The translations under genes were made by a program, and so were the position numbers. 64,000 nt of DNA from NCBI GenBank assembly GCA_026545225.1, contig CM048845.1, positions 62,104,533 to 62,168,532 on the forward strand. Reading direction: 5' to 3'. Under the pieces are notes generated by a model, which saw only the letters and a program-made list of their open reading frames with translations, was not told the origin of the DNA and did no database searches. This DNA is from Cornus controversa (Eukaryota > Streptophyta > Magnoliopsida > Cornales > Cornaceae). How positions within the stretch are numbered: position 1 is the stretch's first letter; every line of letters starts with the position of its first letter. Of the stretch, positions 1 through 12,700 are shown piece after piece.

Positions 1-205
1 CATTGAACCACCTTTTTTAAACACACAACCAGAATTCACAGATTTAAAACCCAGATAAATAAAAATAAATAAATAAGGAAAAAAAAGAAGAAAAAAAACA
101 GCTTTTCCTTCATGTAAATGACATGCAGGCACCGAAACATTCTAAATAAATAAGTACATACATACATATATATATTCAAGTGAAAATGAGGAAAAAGAAA
201 CTAAC

Positions 206-446
206 CAGGGTCACATTGCTGATAAAATTCTTCGACATCTGCAACAAATAGACCAAGATGAACCCATAAAAACACTCGAAAGTCGAAAAACACACTTTAT
301 ATAAAAACCTAAAATTCAAAAATAATAATAATTAAAAAAGAAACACAACCTGTGGTAAGAGCTCTAATCATGCCTGCTCTTCGGCCTTTGAAATCCCTAA
401 AGACCTCTTCGACTGTGCGAGGATTATACTGTCCTGCTCCGTCCAT
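206..446 (-). CDS. AL: Alfin-like PHD-finger protein, 5' exons only (partial)
   Basis: Minus-strand start of an Alfin-like (AL) gene. Exon 1 (446-350) translates from ATG to [20 protein letters not shown] and on through [12 protein letters not shown]. It splices with GT to exon 2 (238-206), which reads [10 protein letters not shown] and is followed by a GT donor. The split codon after exon 1 (G|AT, Asp) restores the family sequence [15 protein letters not shown]. These are the first residues of the Alfin N-terminal domain; the PHD finger that binds H3K4me3 in known members lies further left, outside the window. Bases 1-205 are intron. AL proteins are nuclear chromatin readers. The 5' leader on the minus strand is CT-rich (about 600-640), and a TATA-like TATTTATAG lies near 670. 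The family call is very secure; which of AL1-AL7 it matches is not decidable, although its neighbours suggest AL5. Confidence 0.93.
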
Positions 447-1925
447 CCTGTTGCTTCAGATACAAGTCAATATATAAGAGATTGAGAAGTTCTATAAATA
501 AATAAATAAAAAGCTATAAATTGCGAAGATAGAAGAGGAAGGGAAATTATAGGGTTTTAGAGGTATTTGTTGGGAATTGAAGGTTGAGAGGACTCAAAGA
601 GAACAGAAGAGAGACAGTAGAGAGAGAGAGATGGGGCGAATATGGATTGATTCATAATTGACCGGTTAACTATAAATATTTGAGAGAGAAGATGAGTCCG
701 AAAACCAGATTGAGAAATGGACCCTAATTAGCTAGGGTGAGCCATGGGTGTGTGTATCTGTGTTGGATTAGTCAACGCCCAACGAGACTTGTTTCACCTT
801 TAAGTATACCAATGTCAATATATAACCCGAGCCCTACAATGTCTAAATTTTTCCGAATTTATCCGACAGAGACTTGAGATTTGCAAAAAGTCATGTATTT
901 TACTGGAAAATTAGAGTTTTGAACTATTGAAGAAAGGTTAAAATTGTAATATTAGTCTAACGAATCCGGCTTCGCTCCCAACTAATTCTTATAAATTAGA
1001 CTCTCCATCTCCGGCCTAATAAGTTAGGGAATTGTTGTGAAGACTACTTTCAAAGAATTATTTGTACTCAAAAACAAATCGAACTTTCTCAAGACACCGG
1101 AGCAAGTAATTTTACCATTTGAACCAACTTTGAAGTTCTCAAGTGGTAATTATTTCTTGTAAATAAAAGATAAAAAAAGATGATTTCCATCTCCAAGCAT
1201 CTCAAGACCAGATATATATTATGAAATAAAGTTCTTTTATTTTAATATTTGCAAAGACTACCCATGTGAATACTTGAACATTGTCCACATTTTATATTTC
1301 AATCCTCGTACACATTTCATAATATTTTTCTTATTGTATTATATCCAAGCCTAAAAATAGCATATTATAATTGTTTTACGAGAGTTGCTAGGAACAAAAA
1401 GTCTATTGCTTCATTTGATAGGTTGAAAAAGGGGTGGAGGGAAGATAGGAAAAAATAAATAAATAAGTTTCTTTTATTTGGTAAAGAAGAGATAAGGAAG
1501 AAAAGAAAAAGTTTCACAAATTACAACTATTTCTCGACCATTATTTAGGATATACCCAAATGAATATGCGGATTTTTTTTTTTAATTGCAATAACTTTTT
1601 TTCATGAAGAAATATGATTTTAACTTTTAAAAAAAAAATACAACAAAAAAAGACAATAGGCAATCAATGTTAGCATACATGAACCAACTAAGCATAATTA
1701 ATGTTCAAAAAGAGTGTCATAGATAATGAAGATAATGATGTGTATAATGGTAAAAACCAATTAAAATTTTCTTCTCTTCTATCTTAACAAACAAAGTAAG
1801 GTTCTAAGAATGTATTTTCCTACTTCCTACCAAATGCTTATAAAACTAATGCTCATCTGTTGGATAAAGATTAATTCCACATATTAATCTCACATAGAGT
1901 CACGTAAATTTGATCATAAATCATT
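447..1925. other. 5' leader/promoter of the Alfin-like gene and AT-rich intergenic DNA
   Basis: About 447-650 is the likely 5' leader and core promoter of the Alfin-like gene, with a (GA)n run at about 620-631 that reads as a CT-rich leader on the minus strand. The remainder is AT-rich spacer with poly-A and poly-T runs. I see no reading frame, RNA gene or recognisable element in 840-1925. Confidence 0.5.
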
Positions 1926-2165
1926 GGATAAATTACACTGACCTCCCCTGAGGTTTCTTCAATATACACTTTCATCCCTTTTGTTTGCAAAATTACACTA
2001 ACATTTCTTGAATTTGTATTTTGTAACACAGACCTCCTCTCTCGTTTGTAAAATTACACTGACATTGACCTCCCTTGACAGGAAAGGCCTATATAATTTT
2101 GCAAACAAGAGGAGAGGTAAGAATATATTGACCAAACCTCATGAAAGGTCAGTGTAATTTAACCC
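1926..2165. mobile_element. Mutator-type MITE, 240 bp, perfect 9-bp TSD
   Basis: Terminal inverted repeats begin GGATAAATTACACTGACC on the left and end GGTCAGTGTAATTTAACCC on the right. The element is flanked by a perfect 9-bp duplication TAAATCATT (1917-1925 and 2166-2174). Nine-base duplications are typical of Mutator-like elements. There is no coding capacity. It belongs to the same family as the repeats beginning at 7836, 10559 and 47801, which share the motif GACCTCCCCTGAGG or close variants. Confidence 0.85.
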
Positions 2166-2174
2166 TAAATCATT

Positions 2175-3723
2175 TTACTTGTGAAAGTGTAAAACATGGT
2201 ACTAAAAAACATTTTCATGTAATTATACATGTTACCAAATACCCCAAAAAAATGGAAAACATTTTTCAAAAATGTCTTATGTTGAAACAAACAGAGCCTT
2301 AGGTAAGGAAATATATTTTGTCTTAACTTGTTACTCATTGTGTCACACTTTATTAACTATTAAAAAGGCTAATTAACAAAATTGGAGCACAAAATGCAAT
2401 ACCCCAATTAAAAAAAAAAAATTTGTTCAGGGAAGTTTTGTAGAAAAATTATATAGTCCACGGAGGTTTTATACAATTTTTAAAAAAAAAAAAAAACATT
2501 GGTTGTAAAATGACAAAAGAACCCTTAATGCCGAAAAATATAGAACTACATCTGTTTATACATATGACACGAAATAACAATAACCTATTTACATTACAAG
2601 TCAATTCCTGGATCTAAAAATTATAATTCATTTTCATAAATAAATAAAAAAGTATTATAGAGACATTAGATCCAAAAATATCAATATTTCGTCACTATAA
2701 TAACGGTCACATGAGTTTTCTAAGAAACCGTGAAAGTCGAGGGAGATTTTTCACAGTTCACACTTGGGGTTAACTTGAACCTCTCACTTGTGAGAGGTTG
2801 GAAAAAATAGCACTTTGCTATCATCAAGCAAGATTTGCTCTCAGATCGAGTCTTCCACCACTTGTGGTCTCAATTCTTCACCTAATTCAATTATTTGCAG
2901 GAAAGAGTCTAATCTGCAACAAAACTTCTTCCACAACCCCTCTTATCACAAAGATGAGAGAGCTGTGAAAGAGGGTAAGGAAACAATATATGATAGATGT
3001 GTGCAGAAAGAAAGGTACATGTTGCTTAAACAAAAACAATCTTCTTTAACTAATATAACCACCACCACAAAATGACTGCTTGCGCAACCCGTCATAAAGG
3101 AAGGATGAGCAGCACTGTAGAATGTGAAAAAGGGTGAGGAAGCAGCATGTGAGAGGAGAGTTCAGCAAAGTTCATATATCTTAAAACTAACAAACAAATC
3201 TTTATAACCAATATCACAACCACCATATAAACTTAGCATTTCACTGCCAGACAGGGCACAGCAAAACTGAGAGAGTGATGCTAAGAAGATGTAAAACTTT
3301 TCTATGCACCACGAATAGATCCCAAATAATTTTTAACAAAAATATTTGAAAAGGTACTACATGCTAAGGACATTGACGAGTCAATAGTATGCCGGAGCTT
3401 ACAACATTTTTTTTTCATCCCAGAAATACTAAGCTTCACCTGTGGCACAAATGGTGCTTGACAACAATCAGATCTCAACCGCTGTCATTTTTGTATCTGG
3501 GACCTTTTTTTATCTGAAAATTGTTCCAATCGGTCTGCTCTCAGAAGTTTTATTTGTTACAAAGCACAGCAAGTTTCCGAGAACGAAGTAGGGCAACCAA
3601 CGGGCTAAAAGTCTCTCCCTTTGTATGGCATTTCCTGTCAACACAAGTATTAACTTGCATGAGTTGCTTAATATTGGTCCAAGGAAGGAGATTATTCTAC
3701 ATGACAAGCATGGAGGATCGAAA
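2175..3723. other. AT-rich spacer and 3' flank of the CID gene
   Basis: This lies between the MITE and the stop codon of the CID gene. The 3' UTR of that gene should run leftward from 3723, but its end cannot be set. An 86-codon open frame at 2815-3075 shows no family resemblance and low-complexity Ser/Thr/Gln content, so I do not call it a gene. Confidence 0.35.
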
Positions 3724-6700
3724 TCAGTCACTAGTCAAAACTTGGGTTCGTAATTCCTGTAATAAAAATGATCTGTTAAAATAACCATGCCAGGTAAATG
3801 TATTTAATAACATCCCACCATACCATTCAGTTGAAGGAAAGGTGCATATTTCAATAATTGCCAATTTGTAACGAAAGCAGTCAGAAAAATTGTCCAATGG
3901 AGAAAAGGTTGCTTTCTGAATTTGAGCAAGTTTGCGGGTGTGTAAAAAGTGTCAGTAGGATCAGTCTTGTGGTATAACATTGAAGACAAATTCCACGTAA
4001 ATAATAACATGACTTCTTAACTTATCAAGAAAAAAAAAAAAAAGGAGAGAACATGACTTCTTAAAATACTAACATGTAAAAAGAAAAGATATTTTCTTAC
4101 AGGGGGATATGATGTTGGCATGTACACGACTTGCCGAGGATGACCAAGAATCATCTGCTGCCCATACTGCAATGACAATAAGTACAAGTATTACAATATG
4201 ATTCTTATTTCACAACGAAATGTGCAGAATAATACCTACACAACCCCAAAAATAACCACAAAGCATGCATACCTGAGGTCCATTTGGATGAAAATATGCC
4301 TGTGGTGATTGCATTTGTGCTGCCTGTGGATTGTATATAACAGGCTGGTGTCCAGCAAATGATGGTCCAATCTGAGAACAGAATGTAATTGACCACCAAT
4401 TATTAACCAGCAGAACTTGATGCAAACAGAACCCCCTTTTTTTGTTCTATTATTCATTTATGGTGGGTATATTGTGGGGTGCTAGGGCAATGTTGATCAA
4501 CATTACAGTGTGACCCTAACTATAAAGAATCATGATGTGAACATTTTATTGCTCGTCTAAGAGTTTTGGTTGTAAGTGACTACTGCTTTTTCTTTTTAGT
4601 TTTTCCAACAAATACAAATATGTCACTTTTCATGCATGCACATATGTTCCTTATGAAATACCATTAATATTGATGCCCTAAATCTTCACCGATACTCTTA
4701 ATATTGCAATTCATAGAATAAGAAGATGGCAATTCACCAATGATATGACAATAGCAAGCTTGACTGCATGATGACTCACGTCTACTTATTCTTAAATTAT
4801 AAGACTAAATTGATCAGTAAGTTCATGAAAAATGGATCCCAGAGAGGATCGCATTATACTATTATAGGCATAACAGAGAGAAAACTAGCTTCAGTATAAG
4901 AAGGATCATGATTGTAACAAACAATGGTGTGGAGTTAGCAGTGTCCAAAAAAAAAAACAATTAAACAAAAAAAATCTAACTCGTTCCACAGTATGATAAA
5001 AATAAGTGGAAACCAAAAAAGCAAATATCTCAGCAGAGAAAACTAACTGGCATTAATGATCACTGCATGTGGTCAAATCTTCAGGAGCCAGGCTAGTTAG
5101 TAATGTACACAGAATACAGTTATTAAGCACACATTTTGATCCACAGAGACACACACACAGGGCCGTGTTATTAAGCAGGCATAGGTAACTTGTCAAAATG
5201 GTCCATATCACACCTTGGGTATCATTCTGTAACTTGGAACTACAAAACCGGTTAAGGCACAAACTGTATGTATTGAACGACTCACCCCAATGCCTACAGG
5301 CACACCATGCATTTGAGGGACAGCGGCAACATTAGTTGGAAAATAGAAGGAACCATCAGACACTGGAGAGGAAGGCCTTAATGGTGTCTGCGTCGGGATG
5401 AAACTTTTTGCATTGGGATTAAGTTTGAATTCCTGTAAAAACATTCAAAAGGAGACGAAACGAAAAATAGCAAGATTTATTAAATGGCATGCTTATTACA
5501 CTTGCAGCAAAATACACATGCAAGTGCATGTCTGATTTGGGGGTGGAGGTTTGGGAGAGCTGGGACTGTCCTCCATTTTTCTTGACAAGGGGGTACACCT
5601 CATCAAAAATTAAAAAAAAAGGAAAAGAAAAAGAAAAAATTAAAGTAAATCCCACCTTAGCATGGGGATTAAGGTTTGACTTTTCTGAAGACAATGAACC
5701 CAATGATGAGCTAGGTGATAAAGCAGGAGCACTCAAAGCAGAGGCAGCACCTCCACAATCTGAAGTGGAGGATGTAGAACTACCAGGTCGTCCACGAGAA
5801 GCTGCAGATTGTGTTGCTCCTTGTACTCTGATAGATGCTGCATCCTCCAATGCTTCACTAGGAGAACTTGTCTTCTCCTGACACTTGGATGATGAAACAT
5901 GAGATGGAGCATATGCAACAGCATTTGGGGATAACCCCCCTTTATCAGAGCCATCTTTCTTCGCACTCAGAGATGACTGTGAATCTGCATAAGCAATTGT
6001 TTCTATGGTGAAAACATCAAATTTGATGTTGTAACAATCACATGAAAGATCTTATTGCTGGTAAAGAAAATGAATTCACGCAATTAACATAAAGAGTGAT
6101 ATGGAGATGTGCGTGTGTGATTTGAATCAAGGTAAACAGCAATAACGCGCACTTCCAAGTGTGTTGATACTTAATTATTTATTGGGGTTGGAATACACAT
6201 TCTACCAGTGGAATCTACAAGGAAGTAAATCAGACTACCCAGAGAAACTACAAATTCGTTTCCAAAAATGCAACAGCAGCAAAATTTATGATCAACTCAC
6301 AAGTGACCCTCAACTTTCATGTATCAGCAATACTTAATAATCAATTATTAAGTTTGACACAAACTCAACCATATGAGTTAGTGACCGAAACACCAGATCT
6401 TAAGCATTAGGCTTTATAATTATTTCTGAGAAGGATAACAGACATTTTAGACAAGCCCACAATAAGTCAACCAAAATAAGAAGGCCAATTCCTATTTTTG
6501 TCTAAGATTCGACGCTACAAAAAATTGCACTGTAAAAGAGTTAGAAAGTGGAATATTAATATATGAAACATGTTATAGATTCAGATGCAAGCACACACAT
6601 ACCAAAAGCATTGATTGAGGAGTCCATATGCCGGATATATTAGAGATCTTATGACATTATTTTAATGTTCATGAATCATAACTGTCAAGAATCCTATCCT

Positions 6701-9700
6701 TTGGCATCCAAGAAATTCCAGATGCAAATTAAAACCACGGCAGTGGACGCACATGAAGTTTCCAATATCCACACAACAAAATCATTAATTAATTTAAGAC
6801 AGGAACTTTTATATCAGATACATTAGACATTTCCATCATTCTAATGTCAACGTTCTAGAAGCCTATCCCTTCTGGCATCCAAGCAATTTCAGTTGCAAAT
6901 TGCCACTATGGGCAGCAGGAAAAGCAGATGCAGAATTCAATGTTCCTAAAAGAGGTAGTCCGTCCAGATTTTTCAAGATAATCATATTAAAAACAGAATC
7001 TGGACCAGGGAAGCCAGTTCAACTCCTGTCATGAATATTATTAGACGAAGAATAAAATAGTTGTAATCTTTAAGGAGTCGCCACTTCCATATAAACTTCA
7101 ATATGCACTCTACATTATTTCAATACTCATTCCCGACCACCAATTTGCTCATGACTTATGGCCACCTTTTGTCGACTTGGTAATCCGTACTCCTGAAACT
7201 GATCAAAGTTCTGTAATGCTGCTATTTTATACACTATTTCAAGGCAGTTAACCTACATCAGAAGTTCATATGAAACATATAATCACATATTTATCATAAT
7301 TTCTGGACAATTCCATGGCTTATGTTGTTTACCGATTATATATAATAGTATTGGATATTTCTAAGAAAGTCTCAGCAATAAAATTAGAAGCATGGAGAAA
7401 TGCATTAGAGTCAAAAGGCTTCTAAATATATGGAATGTAGACTTAGTAATATATATACACACACATATATGATATATATATGGTGGTAAAACTTAGCATT
7501 TCAGAAAATGATAAGATACAACCACCACCACCAAGCCTTTTCCCAACTACTTGGGGTTGACTACAATAACGATAACAATTCAAAACCAAATGATTACTTA
7601 AAATAACCATTTTTAATAGGGATATCACATTCGAGCTCCACTTGAATCTTTAAAATATGAAATGACAAAATTACCCCTCAAACGTGGAGTATGAGTATTT
7701 TTCAAAATAACAATTTTCAATAGGGATATCATATTGGCAATCAACTTTCTACACTTCCAACTCCACTTAAACTTTTTAATAAATAAAATGACAAAATTAC
7801 CCCTCAAAACTGGAGTATATGAGTATTTTTAAAAAGGGTAAATTACCCTGACCTCCCCTGAGGTTTGTCCAAATTACCCATGGATGAAACTATTTGAAAA
7901 ATTATGGTCAATCTCCCTTGAGGTTTGGCATAGTTACTCCAACCACCCCCGACATCAACCTAGGGTTAAGTGCGTCAGTTGAATAATTTATAAATAACAA
8001 AACTACCCTTAAGTGAGGTAAAATGACTTAAATGACCCTATTATATACCAAATGACCATTTTAACCAATTTTATTTTGACAAGAGTACCCTCCCTCTGGT
8101 CTCCTCTTCTCTTGTTTCCCTTCACTCTATTGCTCTCAGGTTCTCTCTCTCTCTCTCTCTCACACAATTTCCCTTCTCTCTCTATCGCTCTCTAGTTTTT
8201 CTTAGTATCCACCTTAAAAATCTATGGGCTTTAAAATCCATTCTTAATAACCTTTTTCTATAGATTACTATTCCAATTTAATTAAGATACTCCATTTCTA
8301 AGAAGCACGGATAAGACATGACACGGACACAGGGACACGGAAAATCGTAAAAATTTAGGATACATACAAAGCGACTAATAGATGTATCCTTTTATATATA
8401 TGATCCTATATTGTAAGAGTAATATTATTTTTATCAACCTAACAATGAAAAATTCACAAATCATAATAATTAAAGAGCTATAAAAATAATTAGTTTATCA
8501 TTTAAAGAACTACATAATTGAATCTACTTCACAACAATAATAATAGTAGTTTTGTAAACAAAAATATTGAAATATTATATGTTATGTAGTAACCCTTGTG
8601 GACGGGTGTGAGTGGGCGGGTGCGAAGACAGACACTGGGCTGAGTTACCACACTGACAGGGTACAGGGTGCTCAATCCCACATCGCCTGGGTGTGAAAAA
8701 GGAGATATGCTTATATGTAGTGTGTTCTCTTCAAATGGTATGAGGCCTTTTGGGGTAAAATCCAAGAGCAAAACCGTGCGGGCTCAAACCCAAAGCGGAC
8801 AATATCATACCATGTGTTGGAGCGGGGTCTTACAGTTGGTATCAGAGCCTGAACCCAGCCAGAAGTGTGCCGACGAGAACGTCGGGCCTCGTAGGGGGTG
8901 AATTGTAGTAACCCTTGTGGACGGGTGTAAGTGGGTGGGAGCGAAGACAGACACTGGGCTGAGCTACCACACTGACAGGGTACAGAGTGCTCAATCCCAC
9001 ATCGCCTGGGTGTGGAGAAGGAGATGTGCTTATATGTAGTGTATTCTCTTCAAATTGTACGAGGCCTTTTGGGGTAAAACCCAAGAACAAAACCATGCGG
9101 GCTCAGGCCCAAAGCGAACAATATCATACCATGTGTTGGAGCGGGGTATTACATGTTATGACCGCCATATTTACAATTTAATCTATCTTTCTTTTTAAAA
9201 CTCCCTAACAATACGACACGTGTCCATGTCGTGTCACAGTGGGTCCAAAAATAATAAAATAAAATAAAACACAAACACATATGTCCGCTTTGGGCCCAGC
9301 CCGCATGTAACGACCCGCTCCATCACATGGTATGATATTGTCCGCTTTGGACCCAGCCCACACTGTTATGCTCTTGGGTTTTACTCCAAAAGGCCTCATA
9401 CCATTTGGAGAGAGCACACCACATATATAGCACATCCCCATTCCACACTCAGGCGATATGGGATTGAGCACCTTGTAGCCTGCCAGTGTGGTAGCTCGCC
9501 CAGCGTCTCGCACCCTCCCAGTGTCTCGCACCCACCCACAAAGGTCACCACAATCCACCCCCCTAGGAGGCCCAACGTCCCCGTCAGCACACTTCCGGCT
9601 GGGTCAGGCTTTGATCCCATTTGTAACGACCCGCTCCACCACATAGTATGATATTGTCCGCTTTGGGCCTAAGCCCGCACGGTTTTGCTCTTGGGTGTTA

Positions 9701-12700
9701 CCCCAAAAGGCGTCATACCATTTGGAGATGGATTGTGGTGACCCTTGTGGGCGGGTGCAAGACACTGGGCGAGCTACCACACTGGCAGACTACATGGTGC
9801 TCAATCCCACATCGCCTAGGTGTGGAATGGGGATGTGCTATATATGTGGTGTGCTCTCTTCAAATGGTATGAGGCCTTTTGGGGTAAAACCCAAGAGCAA
9901 AACCGTGCGGGCTTGGGCCCAAAGCGGACAATATCATACCATGTGGTGGAGCGGGTCGTTACAGTCCGACACGTGTCTAACACGGATTCTTCGACTTTTT
10001 AGGTGTGTACGTGCTTCCTAGCTCCATTTGATAGAAATGTTGAGCCTACACATATTGACATTTGACAATGAAACTTAGATTACAATATACATGTATATAT
10101 AATATGTATATGAAAGGCTTGTAAATATATTAGAGTCAAAAGGTTTGTAAATATATGCAATGTAGACTTGATAATAAATATATATATTGTGGTAAAACTT
10201 AGTATTTCAGGATCTGATAACATACAACAACCAAACCTTTTTCCAACTACTTGGGGTTTGGCTAAATGAATCAAATGTTTCCATTCAGCTTTCAAAAAAT
10301 GATAACAATTCAAAACCAAATGATTACTTAAAATAACCATTTTTAATAGGGATATCACATTGGCACTCCACTTCTAAACTTCCACTCCACTTGAATCTTT
10401 AATATATGAAATGACAAAATTACCCCTCAAAAGTGGAGTATACAAGTATTTTTCAAAATAACAATCGCAATCAACTTTCTACACTTCCACTCCACCTGAA
10501 CTTTTTTATAAATAAAATGACAAAATTACCCCTCAAAAGTGGAGTATACAAGAATTTAGGGTAAATTACCCTAACCTCCCTTAAGCTTTGTCCAAATTAC
10601 CCATAGATGAAACTATTTGAAAAAGTATGGTCAATCTCCCTTGGGGTTTGCCACAGTTACTCCAACCACCCCCGACGTCAGCCTGGGGTTAAGTGCGTTA
10701 GTTGAATAATTTATATATACCAAAACTACCCTTAAGTACAGTAAAACAACTTAAATGCCTTATTATATATCAAATGACCATTTTAACCAATTTTATTTGG
10801 ACAAGAGTACCCTCTGTCTTGTTTTTCTTCTCACTCATTTCTCCTCACTCTATTGCTCTCTGGTTCTCTCTCTCCCCACTCTCCCTCTCGTTTCTCTTCT
10901 CTCTCTCGATCGCGCTCTAGTTTTTCTTAGCATCCACCTCATAAATCTGTGGGATTTAAAATCCATGCTTAATAACCTTTTGATAGGAATGTTAAGCCTA
11001 CATATATTGACAATGAAACTTAGATTACAATACACACACATATATATTTATATAAAGTAGGACGAAAGGCAAATCCACCACACTAGTCAGTGGAGAGATA
11101 GCACATAACCTTTGAATGAAGAACGATTAGGGGGCAAAGGAACACTAAAAGAGAGTGCCTAATCCATTTTCTAGGGTTACAACATGGCATTGTCTCAGCA
11201 ATTGGTCAATACGAAATTAATCCAAGGGTTTTGTTAAATAACTCTATGTTGAATAACTTGCTATGTATACTTTCTATAAAAAGTTTCATCTTGGTCAGTA
11301 CTTGTTCATCTTATTCACTTGATATATATACTTTGTACTAGTTGCCAGCATGTAGACTCTGACGAATGCGTTGACGGAGAAGGTGAAACGATGGTCGAAT
11401 GGGACAACGTCATTCTCTCAGTTCTCCGTTCTCGTTGTTGCTTATGTTGGTTTTGAGCTTTTTCTTGCGTTGCTGACAAGGTATTTGATAAATGTTTCCA
11501 ATGGTCAATCTCTTTCTAATACATCTCTCTCAATTTCATTAGTGCCCTTTTCTTCCTTTGTAGTCGATTTTGCTCCTCCATCAAATCTAGTGGCGGTGGA
11601 GCGGAGGAGGTGGTGGTGGGGTTGAGGCGGCCCTTCATGCGCTTGTAAACGAAGCAACAGTATTTTTAAAAAAAAATCATTTTGGCATCTTTAGGGTTAG
11701 GAGGGCAGAAAGTTAATTTGGCTTTTTATTGATGACACCAGATGTGTAAGCATTTCAGAAATTTTTAGTGAGGGCAAAATGGTATTTTCACAGCTGTTGT
11801 TAAAGTGAACTAAAGAGGTTAACTCTGATAGGGGGTGTGAGAGTGATTTCTTAAATAGTTTCATCCACATGGGATTTGAACAAACCTCAGGAGAGGTGTT
11901 TTTGTTGAACAATTAAGTCATTTCCTTTGAAGAAAAAAGCAAGTGGAGTGCAAGAGAAAAAAAAGTGGAATGTGAATATCAATTCCTTTCTTCTTCTTCT
12001 TTACAATATTTAGAATCAATAGTATAAAAGAACCAAGGGATTTATGATTATGTAATTAAGAGTTCCAAACACAATGGACAAAATGGAGCTAGAGTAGTGG
12101 TCTCATATGTGATAAAAGAATATCAAATAAGATAAAAGGAAAACCCTACGGGACATTCATTAAGTCAACTATTTTATACTGAGCATAAAAAATAGGAAGA
12201 GAAAAAAAAACAAGAACAACATTCATGTAGATGAAATGAAAATGCTGAGATGGATGATACGAGTGACTAGAGATAAGGTTATCAGTAACCAAGTAAGGGA
12301 GAAATTAGGAATGACGCCTTTGAGAAGGCTGACTTAAGTCATGTGTAAATATACAATGAACTAGAGGATGCACAAATAAAAATACGAAGATTAGTTTGTA
12401 TAGAAGGTAATAGATAGAGCTCAACCAAAACTAATAGGAGATGAAGTAATTACAAATGACTTTAAAACATTAAATATAATGGGATAATTGACTTGCAACG
12501 AAAAAAAAAATGGAGGGATACAGGCAGGTAACACGCACACACATCCCAACCAGAACTTGAAAAACATTGGCACCTTAGGAGTGGAAGGGGATAGCATTAA
12601 AACTAACAACTGGTGGTCCCAATCTACCAAATATTAATTAAATTCACCCAGAAAATAATGCAGTACACTTAAACAGGGAAAAAGTTGTATCTCGTGCTAT

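Larger units (their letters stand above)
8298..10021. mobile_element. hAT-type MITE (CTAAGAAGCACGG family), 8-bp TSD, filled with TRIM copies
   Basis: The element begins CTAAGAAGCACGG and ends CGTGCTTCCTAG. It is flanked by a perfect 8-bp duplication CTCCATTT (8290-8297 and 10022-10029), which is diagnostic of hAT-type insertion. The subterminal regions are rich in GACACG/CGTGTC inverted motifs. Its own sequence is 8298-8579, 9159-9305 and 9964-10021; the rest is inserted TRIM DNA. It is non-autonomous. Sister copies are at 15597-16366 and, degraded, at 55364-55804. Confidence 0.88.
7405..11050. repeat. Tandem duplication of about 0.95 kb in CID intron 9, first copy split by a later hAT insertion
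   Basis: Unit A runs 7405-8297 and resumes at 10030-10123; unit B runs about 10124-11050. Both carry, in order: ATTAGAGTCAAAAGG, an RTE-type scrap (CCAACTACTTGGGG), AT-rich sequence with AATAGGGATATCA, a Mutator-type MITE left end (GGGTAAATTACCCT), CT-rich DNA, a passage TTTAAAATCCAT.CTTAATAACC, and ATGAAACTTAGATTACAATA. Unit A is interrupted by the 8298-10021 element; unit B is not. The duplication therefore came before that insertion. Confidence 0.75.

Noticed and set aside
2815-3075. 86-codon open frame on the plus strand
   Set aside because: No family resemblance, Ser/Gln/Thr-rich, with no splice or promoter context; it lies just beyond the CID 3' end.
5489-5881. 130-codon plus-strand frame over CID exon 10
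   Set aside because: This is the antisense shadow of the Ser-rich CID exon 5984-5656 plus intron sequence.
9205-10021. Several 60-117-codon frames around the TRIM cluster
   Set aside because: They are translations of non-coding TRIM LTRs in different frames; similarity among them reflects repeat copies, not a protein family.
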